This document shows positions 10,278 through 20,899 of a stretch of DNA of 64,000 nt, one piece after another. Location: NCBI GenBank assembly GCA_028023455.1, contig JAQFVV010000031.1, positions 4,032,001-4,096,000 of the forward strand. Reading direction: 5' to 3'. This DNA comes from Epiperipatus broadwayi (Eukaryota > Onychophora > Udeonychophora > Euonychophora > Peripatidae). The first letter of the stretch is position 1; every line of letters starts with the position of its first letter. The position numbers and the translations under genes are program-made. A model generated the notes under the pieces. The model was not told where the DNA came from. It was given only the letters and a program-made list of their open reading frames with translations, and did no database searches.

Positions 10278-10865
10278 TTACCCCTCACCAATTTTTGGGA
10301 TGAAATTGCCTGGAAGTATGATTTCATTCCATATACTATACACATTATTTCTCAGTACTGCCTGGTTTTAGATATGCTGATGAATGGGTAAGGTGAGCTG
10401 GAAAAGTGAATACATGAACCATAGCCTCCAATGTCGGGACAAATAGATGGGCAAGCACAAACTACCAGTACACACCGCCTCATGACGTCACGAGAAAATA
10501 TCTCATTTTTAAGCACTACCTCTCCTGTACCTAGAAGCATCATCCAACCAAGAATAGGAGCCAGAGAAAAAAAAAATCAATTTGGCATTCAGCCAACCCT
10601 GCTCAGCTCCAGTGAGTCTTAGGGGCTATCATTTGGCCTATCCATGAGACCAAGGTCTATCCATGAGACCTATATATACGCACTCCTGGACTACTCTTGA
10701 AGCACAACATCCAGGTCAGGATAGTGCCGAGCATATACTTCGGAGCATCATAACACAATGCATTCAAGCAGCTCTGCTCAATCATCCACCATCTCAACAT
10801 GAAAAACACAAGTTCATGCATCACTACATCACACTCACAAACTTTTTCCATCAGCTATCTCTATT
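10278..10865 (-). promoter_or_regulatory. E1 3' noncoding region and polypurine tract
   Basis: Equivalent to 19651-20207 of E2 and 30169-30780 of E3. The purine-rich tract ggtgaggggtaa (complement of 10278-10291) directly precedes the 3' LTR and is the expected plus-strand primer. On the opposite strand the segment carries a TGACGTCA palindrome (near 10482) and a tatatata box (near 10669-10676) followed by a well conserved stretch. Frames in it are not conserved between the three elements. Confidence 0.65.
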
Positions 10866-11629
10866 TTATTCTGAATTATAACTGCAACCTGGTTTAGGAG
10901 ACTGAGGATCATGATCAGTTCTCCTATAGTCCTCTTTTATATTATGAGGTGACATACTTCTGGATCGTCTCTTTGTTGAAAATTTATCATGTTCAACATT
11001 ACTGTGGTGTCTTGCTTCTTCACTTCTGTATTCTCTTTGGAGATCCTTGTTACTGTTTGATCTTCTAATTATACGCATCCGATATGGACCATGAACACCA
11101 TCTGTGAATTTTCTCCTACTCCTCTTCCATGGTGGTATTTCATTTTTGCCATCTGTGAATTTTCTCCTGTTCCTCTTCCATGGTGGTATTTCATTTTTAC
11201 ATAAAAGTTTATTTTTGAATGGTTCTTCTGCCATAATAATTATTCTTTTAGTATTTATAAAAGTTTCTTGTTGCTTAATTTTTTTCACACTTATAAATCC
11301 TGAGTTTTCAGATTCCCTTTTGGTGTCTTTTCCTGCGTAAGCAACTATATTTTTAATAACTGTCTTTATATATTTTTTTTTCTGTACTCAATTTTTGATT
11401 TGAGTTTATTAAGCTTTTGTTTATAATTTTTACATATGGCTGATGACTAACACACTTTTCTTTCCATTTTATGGTTTCTTTCTCTATTCCTTTACTATTT
11501 CATAGCATACATCAGACAATTTTTCTGAAACATTTTCTTCTATATTGAACAGTTCCTTTGTTATATTTTGATTATGTTCATTTTCACATTTTTCATCTTC
11601 TTGAAGATCAGAAGATTTTAATTTAGATC
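10866..11629 (-). pseudogene. E1 gag-like C-terminal region (no capsid domain)
   Basis: The minus strand has an open frame of about 140 codons ending at 10866. It contains two tandem copies of a 17-residue basic repeat (core IPPWKRxRRKFTDG), similar to the single TPPWKRQRRYSTG motif in the basic tail of E2 gag. RIIRRSNSNKDLQR follows (E2 has RVIRRSNSDDNLQR), then a tail RTDHDPQSPKPGCSYNSE that E2 lacks but E3 shares. Upstream to 11629 is a Lys/Glu-rich stretch in a different frame with stops, without the capsid-type domain. The basic tail probably binds RNA. The frame stops only bases before the 3' noncoding region. Whether the open part is still translated is unknown. Confidence 0.65.
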
Positions 11630-12319
11630 GGAGACAGGAATACTGTCCCTCATATAAATATTTATAAGAACCCCCACCCCATTCAATAACGTCTAGCGTG
11701 ATTCAGTCTAATTGGAAACGCAATAAAGTAGTGATTCTTTAAAAATGAAAAATAAAATCATAATTTTGATTTTTAGTATTGATGGATTTAAATAGAATGT
11801 TATATCGTCTTATTTTATTTTTTTTTTTTATCTGTCTCAATAAAAAAAAGAAAGAAATTAATTACCCAATCATTAAAAAGAAAGAAAAAGGATACTTGAG
11901 TTAAACTGAGGCAGTATTCAAATTAGACACGTCGTTGAAGAAAGAAGAAATTTTTTTTTCTCTCTATCGTCTTACACAGAGGGCTTTAACAAAACGTGAA
12001 AATAAAAATAAAAAGTTTTACTAGAGAAATTATAATGAAACTGGAATAAATTAAGAGCTTCACTCTCTCCACGCTGTGCCATGACTTTCCATTAATAAAA
12101 TAACCCGCCTTCGTTTGAATAAAGTGGACCGTAAAACTGGAAGGTAATTTTTATAAAATACTAAAACATAATAATCAAATATTACAAAGTGAATTTTCGA
12201 ACTAATTGCGTAGAATTTGTTCAATAAATATTAAGACATCTTTATTATATTTTTATGTTTGACCGAATTATAAATGCTTGACTGCTTATAAGGTTCTTAC
12301 CTTGAATGAATTATTGTAT

Positions 12320-13110
12320 AAACTATAAATGCCTCAATTATCAAATGATAAATACTCTATAAATCATAAATATTTAACTGCTTTTAAACTCATTGTAATG
12401 TAATAAAGTTTATGTGTGAGGATATGCTTCTACATTTGGCTAAAATATAAATGCCTCAATTATCAAATGATAAATACTCTATAAATCATAAATATTTAAC
12501 TGCTTTTAAACTCATTGTAATGTAATAAAGTTTATGTGTAAGAATATGCTTCTACATTTGGCTAAAATATAAATGCCTCAATTATCAAATGATAAATACT
12601 CTATAAATCATAAGTATTTAACTGCTTTTAAACTCATTGTAATGTAATAAAGTTTATGTGTGAGGATATGCTTCTACATTTGGCTAAAATATAAATGCCT
12701 CAATTATCAAATGATAAATACTCTATAAATCATAAATATTTCCAACTGCTTTTAAACTCATTGTAATGTAATAAAGTTTATGTGTGAGGATATGCTTCTA
12801 CATTTGGCTAAAATATAAATGCCTCAATTATCAAATGACAAATACTCTATAAATCATAAATATTCCAACTGCTTTTAAACCCATTAAGTAATGTAATAAA
12901 GTTTATGTGATGAGGATATGCATTTTCTACATTAGGTGAAAATATAAATGCCTCAATTATCAAATGATAAGAATTACTCTATAAATCATAAATACTTATC
13001 TGCTTCCATAAATTTACTATAATGTCACAAAGATTATGTGTAAAAATATACTTCCATACTTGGCTAGAGTATGAATGTTTTAATTATCAAATGATAAGAT
13101 AACGAAATGT
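12320..13110. repeat. 122-bp minisatellite within E2 5' LTR
   Basis: Units start at 12331, 12453, 12575 and 12697 (gcctcaattatc), exactly 122 bp apart. Further units with small insertions and one diverged edge unit make about seven in all. Confidence 0.9.
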
Positions 13111-13139
13111 TATATAAATCATAAATGTTTAATTACTAC

Positions 13140-14020
13140 CAAATTTCTTCTCATAAAAGAATTAATACAAAGGAATTAATGAACTATCATTGAATTAGGA
13201 TATTCATAATTTTCTTCTCTCAAGTGAAGTCAAAATGAACTATCAAATGAATTCGGAATGAATTATTGTTAAATCAGAATAATCCCAAGCTTTTTCCCAT
13301 AAAAGAATTAATGAACTATCATTGAATTAGGATATTCATAATTTTCTTCTCTCAAGTGAAGTCAAAATGAACTATCAAATGAATTCGGAATGAATTATTG
13401 TTAAATCAGAATAATCCCAAGCTTTTTCCCATAAAAGAATTAATGAACTATCATTGAATTAGGATATTCATAATTTTCTTCTCTCAAGTGAAGTCAAAAT
13501 GAACTATCAAATGAATTCGGAATGAATTATTGTTAAATCAGAATAATCCCAAGCTTTTTCCCATAAAAGAATTAATGAACTATCATTGAATTAGGATATT
13601 CATAATTTTCTTCTCTCAAGTGAAGTCAAAATGACTATTCTAATTTTCTTCAGGAAGTCAAAATGAACTATTAAATGAATTCGGAATGAATTATTGTTAA
13701 ATCAGAATAATCCCAAGCTTTTTCCCATAAAAGAATTAATGAACTATCATTGAATTAGGATATTCATAATTTTCTTCTCTCAAGTGAAGTCAAAATGAAC
13801 TATTAAATGAATTCGGAATGAATTATTGTTAAATCAGAATAATCCCAAGCTTTTTCCCATAAAAGAATTAATGAAATATCATTGAATTAGGATATTCATA
13901 ATTTTCTCCTCTCAAGTGAATTCAAAATGAACTATTAAATGAATTCAAAATGAATTATTACTAAACCAGAATGTTTACAAGTTTATTCTCATAGAGGAAT
14001 TAATGAACTATTGTTGAAAT
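13140..14020. repeat. 132-bp minisatellite within E2 5' LTR
   Basis: Unit starts at 13305, 13437 and 13569 (gaattaatgaactatc) are exactly 132 bp apart. There are six to seven units, one disrupted near 13630-13660. Confidence 0.9.
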
Positions 14021-14241
14021 TGCAAATTAATTGTTATCTAATAAATTTTTTTGTTACTAAAAATTAAATTGGTTGTCCAGTTATCCAATTCTATTTTGTT
14101 TATCTATCACATCACCCACCAATTATGGCACTGGTTCATGAGAATCTCATGTTCTCTGAGCTACGTCTGACATAGCTAGACCAAGGCCAGTCAGGTTGTA
14201 GTAAGACAGAACTCTAATGGCGCTGTTTGGAAAACCAAACA

Positions 14242-14399
14242 TATAAATGTTTAGATGTTCCCAGTCTCTATTATACTACATCCTCTGATGAGCAGGAAAT
14301 ATTGTTGTAGGTGCCATTAACATCTGCATTAGGAATGTCAATTGATAGTTCCTTCCTACAGCATGCTCATCAGAAAATTGTTACAACTGAAGTAATAAA
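14242..14399 (+). promoter_or_regulatory. E2 LTR promoter and polyadenylation signal candidates
   Basis: A TATA-like tataaat lies at 14242 and an AATAAA at 14394-14399, 25 bases before the LTR end. This would place U3 over most of the LTR, with a short R and a very short U5. The inverted repeat ctgatgagca (14285-14294) and tgctcatcag (14364-14373) lies between them and is conserved in all E1-E3 LTRs. Confidence 0.45.
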
Positions 14400-14424
14400 A
14401 CGGTTGTATGGTGGTCCGGTTACA

Positions 14425-14600
14425 TTTGGCGTCCAACTGTGAGGCTTTACCTGGATAAACTATTTTTAGTTCTCCAGTTACATTTGTCTTTCAACTGTGA
14501 GGTTTTATTCAGCTAGCCTAACCATAGGCACTTATTACATTGCCACCTTACTGTGAAGTCCGATCTAGCTAACCTACTAATAAGTATAAGCAGATCACGA
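14425..14600 (+). promoter_or_regulatory. E2 primer binding site and two degenerate repeats of it
   Basis: Directly after the LTR, tggcgtccaactgtgagg (14427-14444) has the TGG start of a tRNA-primed site. It resembles the tRNA-Lys type TGGCGCCCAAC site with a few differences. Two further weaker copies of the same block, each with a ttaca lead and a ctgtgag or ctgtgaa core, follow at about 14478-14502 and 14535-14560. Confidence 0.6.
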
Positions 14601-14821
14601 TTCTGTGATATGAACAGTGCATATGATGTGGTGATGTAAGTTGTTCAGGAAGGATAAAGAAATAAAAGTTTAAAAGAAAGGCAAAACGCAAATGAATGGC
14701 ATAATGAATGAAACGGGCATTTCAAAGAAAGATGGAGTAGGGTCATGGTGTGGATGGAGAGAGAAGCTTATTAAGGTTGAATCTAAAAAAATACCATTAA
14801 CTAAAAAAAAAAAAAACATTG

Positions 14822-16645
14822 ATGAAAACCAGATCAAAATCAAGAAAAATGATGAATATAGAAAGCATGGAGGATCTTCCTGAGAAAGAAGATAAGCAAG
14901 AAGCTAAAGCAGATGAGGAATCAGAGAAAACAAGGGAGACGTCTACATTAACCCAGTTATTGGAAATTATAAAAGCAGACCATAAACAAAGAGAAGAAGA
15001 TAACAAAAAAAGAGATAAGCAAAGAGAAGAAGATATCAAACAGAGAGAAGAAGATAACAAAAAAAGAGATAAACAAAGAGAAGAAGATATCAAACAGAGA
15101 GAAGAAGATAAAAAACAAATTATGGAAGCAGTGGAAAATCAGAATGAAAAATTTGAGCAAATAATTAGACAAGTAAATGATCAAATATTGAAAATAAAAG
15201 AAGATGTCATGAATGAAGTTAAAGGCTCACTAATAGAGCAAGAAATCAAAATGACCCAAATATGTGAGACCATGGATACGAAGATAATAGAAATTCAAGA
15301 ATCCATGCAGGAGAAGGTGGATATATTGACCACCAAGATGAGGAAGATGGAAATAAAAGATAGCAATATATTGCCTAAACAGAATGAGGCAGAAACAATC
15401 CCAAAAGAAAGCCAAAAAGAAAATTGCCGAGTTAGTTATGAAGTCCCTCCAACCAACCAGATGTCCGGAATTGTGAACCAATTCCTAAAAATCAGAACTT
15501 TTTCTGGGAGCTGCAATGAAGCACCGATAGAATATATAAAAAGCTTGGAGAGATATTTTACTATTAACGTATTATCAGAAGAGGCAAAAATGGCAATCGC
15601 ATGTAGCCACCTCCAAGGAACAGCACAGGCATGGTGGGATTCACTGTTTGCCCAACCTACAAGTTTTGACGAATTTAAAGGGGCGCTGATGAATTGTTAC
15701 TGGAGCGATGAGTGTCAAGAGGGGATTAAATATAAGGTATCCCAGGAGAAATGTCCTCCTGGAGAGCTTTATACACCATTCTTTAGAAGACAGGTGGCCA
15801 AGTTGAGAGCCTTGACGTATGATCCTCTATCTGAACTCCAGATCATCAGATTAATACGACACAGCTTTCCAAATTATGTAGAGAGAATGCTAATTGGGAC
15901 TGATCGTCGATCCATCGAGCAAGTTGCTGAACTATTAACAGCCTATGATAGTTGCAGTGCCTCAGCAACCAAGGAAGGAGGAACAAAACAACCACAAAAT
16001 AAACCTCCCTATAGAAGAGATAATGGGCCTAACATAGGAACCATTAGATATAAAAGGAAAATGCCTCCTCGGCAATATGGCAACGACAACCCACCACCAC
16101 GGTATCAGCACCAAAGAAATCAGACACCACCATGGAAAAGGCAAAGACGATATTCGACAGGCAACGTGCAGAGTCCTTACCAAACCCGAGTTATCAGAAG
16201 ATCCAACAGTGATGATAACCTGCAAAGAAGTGTGGGCACAACTACTGAAACACGGAGAAAAGAACAAGAGGGAAGCCGCCACGATGATATCTGGCCTAAC
16301 AAACATCCAAAAATGGGACAAGGAACGGATCCTAAAAGACTAAATTATGAAGAGTTAAACAGGGGAGGGACCTCGATAAATGATTCCTCGCCCTGGGGTC
16401 CTAATATTAAGCCGAGGAATCAAGAAATAAGTAATAGGAAATACTCAGTGGCTAATATGATTTGTGATTGGGAAGAGAAAGTCCCTCAATATAATATGCA
16501 GCAATGCCCCAAAATTAAAATAATGTTGGAGGGTATTATTGTTGAAACTCTGTTGGATTCAGGGAGTCAGGTATCTGTGATCTCTGAAGAGTTGTACAAC
16601 CAAATGAAATTGTTAAATCCTGACCTTCGAACCCTGCCACTCTGA
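14822..16645 (+). CDS. E2 Gag with N-terminal half of protease
   Basis: The frame of 607 codons starts at ATG 14822, whose leader aaaaacattg is shared with E3. Residues about 50-105 form a charged coiled coil made of tandem copies of KKRDKQREEDIKQREED, encoded by a 54-bp minisatellite. Residues about 225-365 are the retrotransposon gag (capsid-type) domain, with IRTFSGSCNEAPIEYIKSLE, AQAWWDSL and RSIEQVAELLTAYDS. Residues about 375-460 are a basic Pro/Arg/Gln-rich tail with WKRQRRYSTG and no CCHC zinc knuckle, so RNA binding is probably by the basic tail. Near the C terminus, LLDSGSQVSVISEELY is the start of an aspartic protease with DSG as active triad. A TGA at 16643-16645 stops translation inside the protease fold and is most simply a mutation. 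Confidence 0.85.
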   Translation: MKTRSKSRKMMNIESMEDLPEKEDKQEAKADEESEKTRETSTLTQLLEIIKADHKQREEDNKKRDKQREEDIKQREEDNKKRDKQREEDIKQREEDKKQIMEAVENQNEKFEQIIRQVNDQILKIKEDVMNEVKGSLIEQEIKMTQICETMDTKIIEIQESMQEKVDILTTKMRKMEIKDSNILPKQNEAETIPKESQKENCRVSYEVPPTNQMSGIVNQFLKIRTFSGSCNEAPIEYIKSLERYFTINVLSEEAKMAIACSHLQGTAQAWWDSLFAQPTSFDEFKGALMNCYWSDECQEGIKYKVSQEKCPPGELYTPFFRRQVAKLRALTYDPLSELQIIRLIRHSFPNYVERMLIGTDRRSIEQVAELLTAYDSCSASATKEGGTKQPQNKPPYRRDNGPNIGTIRYKRKMPPRQYGNDNPPPRYQHQRNQTPPWKRQRRYSTGNVQSPYQTRVIRRSNSDDNLQRSVGTTTETRRKEQEGSRHDDIWPNKHPKMGQGTDPKRLNYEELNRGGTSINDSSPWGPNIKPRNQEISNRKYSVANMICDWEEKVPQYNMQQCPKIKIMLEGIIVETLLDSGSQVSVISEELYNQMKLLNPDLRTLPL

Positions 16646-17220
16646 GCAACTCAAGTTACATTGGCCAATAATAGGAAGGCTCGGGTGGAATCCAAACAGA
16701 TATGGATTCAAATATGGATAGGAAAAATCCATATTAATCATACCTTTTTAATAATGAAGGGTCTAATACATGAAGCCTTGATGGGAGCAGATATAATGCA
16801 TCGAATTCATTGCATGTTGGACTTTCAGAGGTGTCAAGTCATATGTGGAGATGAGGTTATACCCTTTACACTGCGGGAGGCACATCTTTCAATGGAAGTG
16901 GGTTGTGTTCGGAAAGATCCACCATGGCAGATGATTGAATCAAAGATTCAAGAATCTTCACTAATCAAAGAAAAACAACAGCAGATAGAAAGGCTCTTAA
17001 GAGAATATCAAGTTATTTTCTCGGAGATACCAGGGATTATTCATGGGTATGAACATCGGATAAAAGTGACAGACGAGCAACCATACCAGTCCCGGTCATA
17101 TCCTGTACCCTATCAGTATAAACAAGAAGTGGAGAAGCAATTGGCAGAAATGCTAACATGGGGAATCATTTCTAAATGTTCATCCCCTTTCAACAATCCA
17201 CTGGTAGTCGTAAAAAAAAA
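16646..17220 (+). pseudogene. E2 Pol: protease C-terminal half and RT N-terminus
   Basis: The same frame continues after the TGA. It shows the second half of the protease, including LMGADIMHRIHCMLDF, where LLGADIL is usual in Gypsy proteases. A linker and the RT start follow: an FSEIPGIIHGYEHRIKV stretch, PYQSRSYPVPYQYKQEVEKQ, and WGIISKCSSPFNNPLVVVKKK. The frame is lost in a run of 11 A residues at about 17212-17222, just after VVVKKK, where one base too many puts the rest of RT in another frame. As a slippery homopolymer this could also be a sequencing or consensus error. There is no initiation codon of its own; normal expression would be as Gag-Pol. Confidence 0.8.
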
Positions 17221-18593
17221 AAGATGGTACTGCCCGTTTATGCTTGGATGCGCATCAACTGAATAGAATAACAGTGCCAGATCGTAATATACCACCTCCG
17301 ATTTATGAGTTATTAATAAAATTTCAAGGGAAAAATATCTTTACCACCCTTGATCTCACAGCCAGTTACTGGCAAATCAAGTTGCATCCTGAAGATAGAA
17401 GATATACGGCATTCCGGTACAATGGATATTCGTATCAATTTAACAGGATGCCCTTTGGCTTGAAAAACAGTGGTTCTGGTCTAATGAAGTGTCTAGATAG
17501 AGTATTGTCGGATGAGATTAAACGAATTGTAACAATGTATGTTGATGACGTAGTCATTGCATCGAAAAATTTGGAAGAACATATCCAACATTTACGTTTT
17601 TTTTTTAAAGAGTGTAAAGAAAAGGGAATAAAAATTAACATAAAGAAGAGTACATTGGTAGCAGAGGAGGTAAAATTTTTGGGCCATATCGTTGACAAAC
17701 AGGGCATTAGACCCCAGTACGAAAAGATACAAGCTATTCAAGAGTTTCCAAGACCCAAAACCAAGAAGCAAATTAGATCCTTCCTTGGGCTTTGTAACTT
17801 TTATAATAAATTTTATAAGGATTTCGCCCTTGATATGGAACCATTACTTCAATTAATACGGAAAGACGCACCGTGGAAATGGAGTAGCGAACAAGAAGAG
17901 AACTTTGAGTCAATTAAAAAGAAGTTTCTGGGGCAAGTGATGTTAACTTACCCAGACTTTAATCATCCGTTTTATCTTCAAACGGATAGCAGTGGTTATG
18001 GCCTGGGAGCTACCCTATTCCAAGTTCATGAAGATAATCAACCGAGAGTTTTATATTTTATTAGTCGATTGTTGAAAGGTCCAGAGCTGAATTATACTGT
18101 GACAGAGAAGGAGGCTCTGGCAGTTATGTGGGCGTTTCAAAAGTTTCGCCAATTTCTCCTTGGGTCACAAGTGATTGTTATCTCGGACCACAAAAGTTTA
18201 GAGTTCCTGAACCATAGTTACTTGACCAATAGCCGTTTGGTGAGGTGGAGCTTGTTGCTTCAGGAATTCGATTATACAGTCCAATATTGTAAAGGGTCAG
18301 ACAATGTAGTTGCAGATGCATTGAGCCGGAATCCTATTAAGTTGGAACAACAACATTTGTGTGCAGATAATGTGTGCATTGCGGCTGCATGTCTAAGCAA
18401 TACAGAAGATGTTGAAACCAGTTTATACCAGTTAGAAGAGTGTCAAACAGAGGACACATATTGTAAGCAAGTGCTAAAAAAAATTGAAAAGCAGAAAAGG
18501 AGACTGAACCAAGAAGCTGACCCGACGGGAGAACAATGGAAACGATATGCAGTAAAAAAAAATCTTGCAATATTGCATCAATACTTCTACTGA
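17221..18593 (+). pseudogene. E2 Pol: reverse transcriptase and RNase H
   Basis: Open for about 450 codons. RT: FTTLDLTASYWQIKLHPED (catalytic Asp of motif A), NRMPFGLKNSG, and YVDDVVIASKN (catalytic YVDD), then the thumb LGHIVDKQGIRP and FLGLCNFYNKFYKDF. RNase H: PFYLQTDSSGYGLGATLFQ with the first Asp, TVTEKEALAVMW with Glu, VISDHKSLEFL with Asp, and GSDNVVADALSR with the last Asp. All catalytic residues I can check are present. The frame ends at TGA 18591-18593 because of a further single-base shift in about 18555-18590. The protein would copy element RNA inside virus-like particles in the cytoplasm. Confidence 0.88.
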
Positions 18594-19650
18594 TCAATGG
18601 CGAATTGTGGTACCTATAAAAATGCGCCACCCACTTATTATGTACACCCATAGATTATATGGACATTATGGAGCAGAAAAGACTTACCATGTGTTGCGAA
18701 GTTGGTTCTATTGGCCAAAGCAGTATAAAGAAGTAGTATCATTGATAAAGGGGTGTGAAATCTGCCAAAGAACCAAACCACTGAATAAATCATATTCAGG
18801 GTCCTTGAACCCAATTCTTGCAAAAGAACCTAATGAAATTCTGGCAGTGGATTATTATGGGCCCTTGCCCCCATTTCGTCGGATGAGGTATTTGATGGTA
18901 GGGTATGACATATTCTCCAAATGGGTAGTTGCATACCCCATACCTCGGGCTAATGCCCGAAACACTATAAAAGTGCTACAAAACCAATATTTTAGCAAAG
19001 TGGGAAAACCACAAACAATCATTTCTGATCATGGCACTCCATTCGTCTCTACTGAGTGGAAGAAATGGATCAACAAGGAGAATATAAAACATATACTGAC
19101 ATCTATTCGCAACCCTCAATCCAACCCATGCGAGCGTGTGATGCGGGAGCTGGGTCGGTTATTCAGAGTGTACTTGAATGCGAATCACCGGGGATGGGTG
19201 GACCAGGTCCAAAGAGTAGTCAACTATATAAACTGGACGCTAAATTTGTCAACAGGTTTTGCCCCTGTGCAACTTCATTATGGGAAATCTATACCTATGC
19301 TTTATCGTACAAAAATCCCAATAGTACCAGATATTATTGATAAGAAGAAAGATCAAGAAAAAGCCCTTCAACAATTAAGAAAGAGTGGTGAGATACGGAA
19401 GAAGAAATACATGAGCTCATCTCATTCCTTTCAAGTGGGAGATCGAGTGATGGTTCGAGGATATCCAGTAAGTTATCCTGAACGAAACATATATAAGAAG
19501 TTTCAAGATATTTATGAAGGCCCATATACAATAATGAAGAAATATGGGAATAATGCATTTGTAGTAACAGAAGCAGGAAAAGAAAAAGGAACGTTCAACG
19601 CAAGGTTGTTACGACCCTTTATAGAGATAGCTGATGGAAAAAGTTTGTGA
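18565..19650 (+). pseudogene. E2 Pol: integrase
   Basis: About 360 codons open from after the frameshift to stop 19648-19650. The zinc-binding HHCC module is visible (THRLYGHYG, then GCEICQRTK). The catalytic core has LAVDYYGPLPP (first Asp), TIISDHGTPFVS (second Asp) and NPQSNPCERVMRELG (Glu), so the D,D-E triad is intact. The C-terminal part has HSFQVGDRVMVRGYPVSYPE and IYKKFQDIYEGPYTIMKKYG, the usual SH3-like end; no chromodomain is seen. The same C-terminal motif occurs, decayed, in E4 (36758-36949). Integrase joins element cDNA to host DNA in the nucleus. There is no start codon of its own, so expression requires the upstream frame. Confidence 0.88.
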
Positions 19651-20207
19651 GTGTGATGTAGTGATACATGAGCTTATGTTTTCCATGTTGAGATGGTGGA
19701 TGATTGGGCAGAGCTGCTTGAATGCATTGTGTTATGATGCTCCGAAGTATATGCTCGGCACTATCCCGACCTGGATGTTGTGCTTCAAGAGTAGTCCAGG
19801 AGTGCGTATATATAGGTCTCATGGATAGACCTTGGTCTCATGGATAGGCCAAATGATAGCCCCTAAGACTCACTGGAGCTGAGCAGGGTTGGCTGAGTGC
19901 CAAATTGATTTTTTTTTCTCTGGCTCCTGCTCTTGATTGGATGACGCTTCTAGGTACAATGGAGGTAGTGCTTAATAATGAGGTATTTTCTCGTGATGTC
20001 ATGAGGCGGTGTGTGCTGGTAGTTTGTGCTTGACCATCTATTTGTCCCGACATTGGAGGTTGTGGTTCATGTATTCACCCTTCCAGCTCATCTTACCCAT
20101 TCATCAGCATATCTAAAACCAGGCAGTACTGAGAAATAATGTGTATAGTATATGGAATGAAATCATACTTCCAGGCGATTTCATCCCAAAATTCGGTGAG
20201 GGGTAAT
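19651..20207 (+). promoter_or_regulatory. E2 3' noncoding region with polypurine tract
   Basis: About 560 bases between integrase stop and 3' LTR, conserved in E1 and E3. The tract ggtgaggggtaa (20196-20207) ends exactly at the LTR and should prime plus-strand synthesis. A duplicated ggtctcatggataga-type motif lies near 19815-19850. On the opposite strand a tatatata box (near 19805-19812) and an altered TGATGTCA (near 19995) correspond to the E1 and E3 motifs. Confidence 0.6.
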
Positions 20208-20899
20208 GAGACAGGAATACTGTCCCTCATATAAATATTTATAAGAAACCCCACCCCATTCAATAACGTCTAGCGTGATTCAGTCTAATTGGAAACGCAA
20301 TAAAGTTGTGATTCTTTAAAAATGAAAAATAAAATCATAATTTTGATTTTTAGTATTGATGGATTTAAATAGAATGTTATATCGTCTTATTTTATTTTTT
20401 TTTTATCTGTCTCAATAAAAAAAAGAAAGAAATTAATTATCCAATCATTAAAAAGAAAGAAAAAGGATACTTGAGTTAAACTGAGGCAGTATTCAAATTA
20501 GACACGTCGTTGAAGAAAGAAGAAATTTTTTTTTCTCTCTATCGTCTTACACAGAGGGCTTTAACAAAACGTGAAAATAAAAATAAAAAGTTTTACTAGA
20601 GAAATTATAATGAAACTGGAATAAATTAAGAGCTTCACTCTCTCCACGCTGTGCCATGACTTTCCATTAATAAAATAACCCGCCTTCGTTTGAATAAAGT
20701 GGACCGTAAAACTGGAAGGTAATTTTTATAAAATACTAAAACATAATAATCAAATATTACAAAGTGAATTTTCGAACTAATTGCGTAGAATTTGTTCAAT
20801 AAATATTAAGACATCTTTATTATATTTTTATGTTTGACCGAATTATAAATGCTTGACTGCTTATAAGGTTCTTACCTTGAATGAATTATTGTATAAACT

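Larger units (their letters stand above)
11630..14424 (+). repeat. E2 5' LTR (2795 bp)
   Basis: Starts ggagacagg (TG expected, first base altered) and ends ccggttaca. It holds an AT-rich U3, a 122-bp array (12320-13110) and a 132-bp array (13140-14020, including one aberrant partial unit near 13630-13660), then the promoter block. It is 193 bp longer than its 3' partner, mainly through array differences. Confidence 0.88.

Noticed and set aside
10352-10881. Antisense frames in the 3' noncoding region (10431-10622, 10663-10881, and 19619-20053 in E2)
   Set aside because: The equivalent frames in E3 contain stops, so protein-level constraint is not supported; conservation is better explained by a noncoding role.
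12320-14020. Regular tandem arrays resembling a CRISPR
   Set aside because: Units of 122 and 132 bp are directly contiguous without unique spacers and lie inside LTRs of a eukaryotic retrotransposon.
14281-14310. ctgatgag followed by caggaaa in the LTRs as a hammerhead ribozyme
   Set aside because: Only four bases separate the core from GAAA and they cannot form stem II; no NUH triplet with a matching helix I was found. The other arm of the inverted repeat also lacks GAAA.
14797-15184. Ser/Leu- and Phe-rich minus frames at 14797-15184
   Set aside because: Antisense shadow of the E2 Gag coiled coil.
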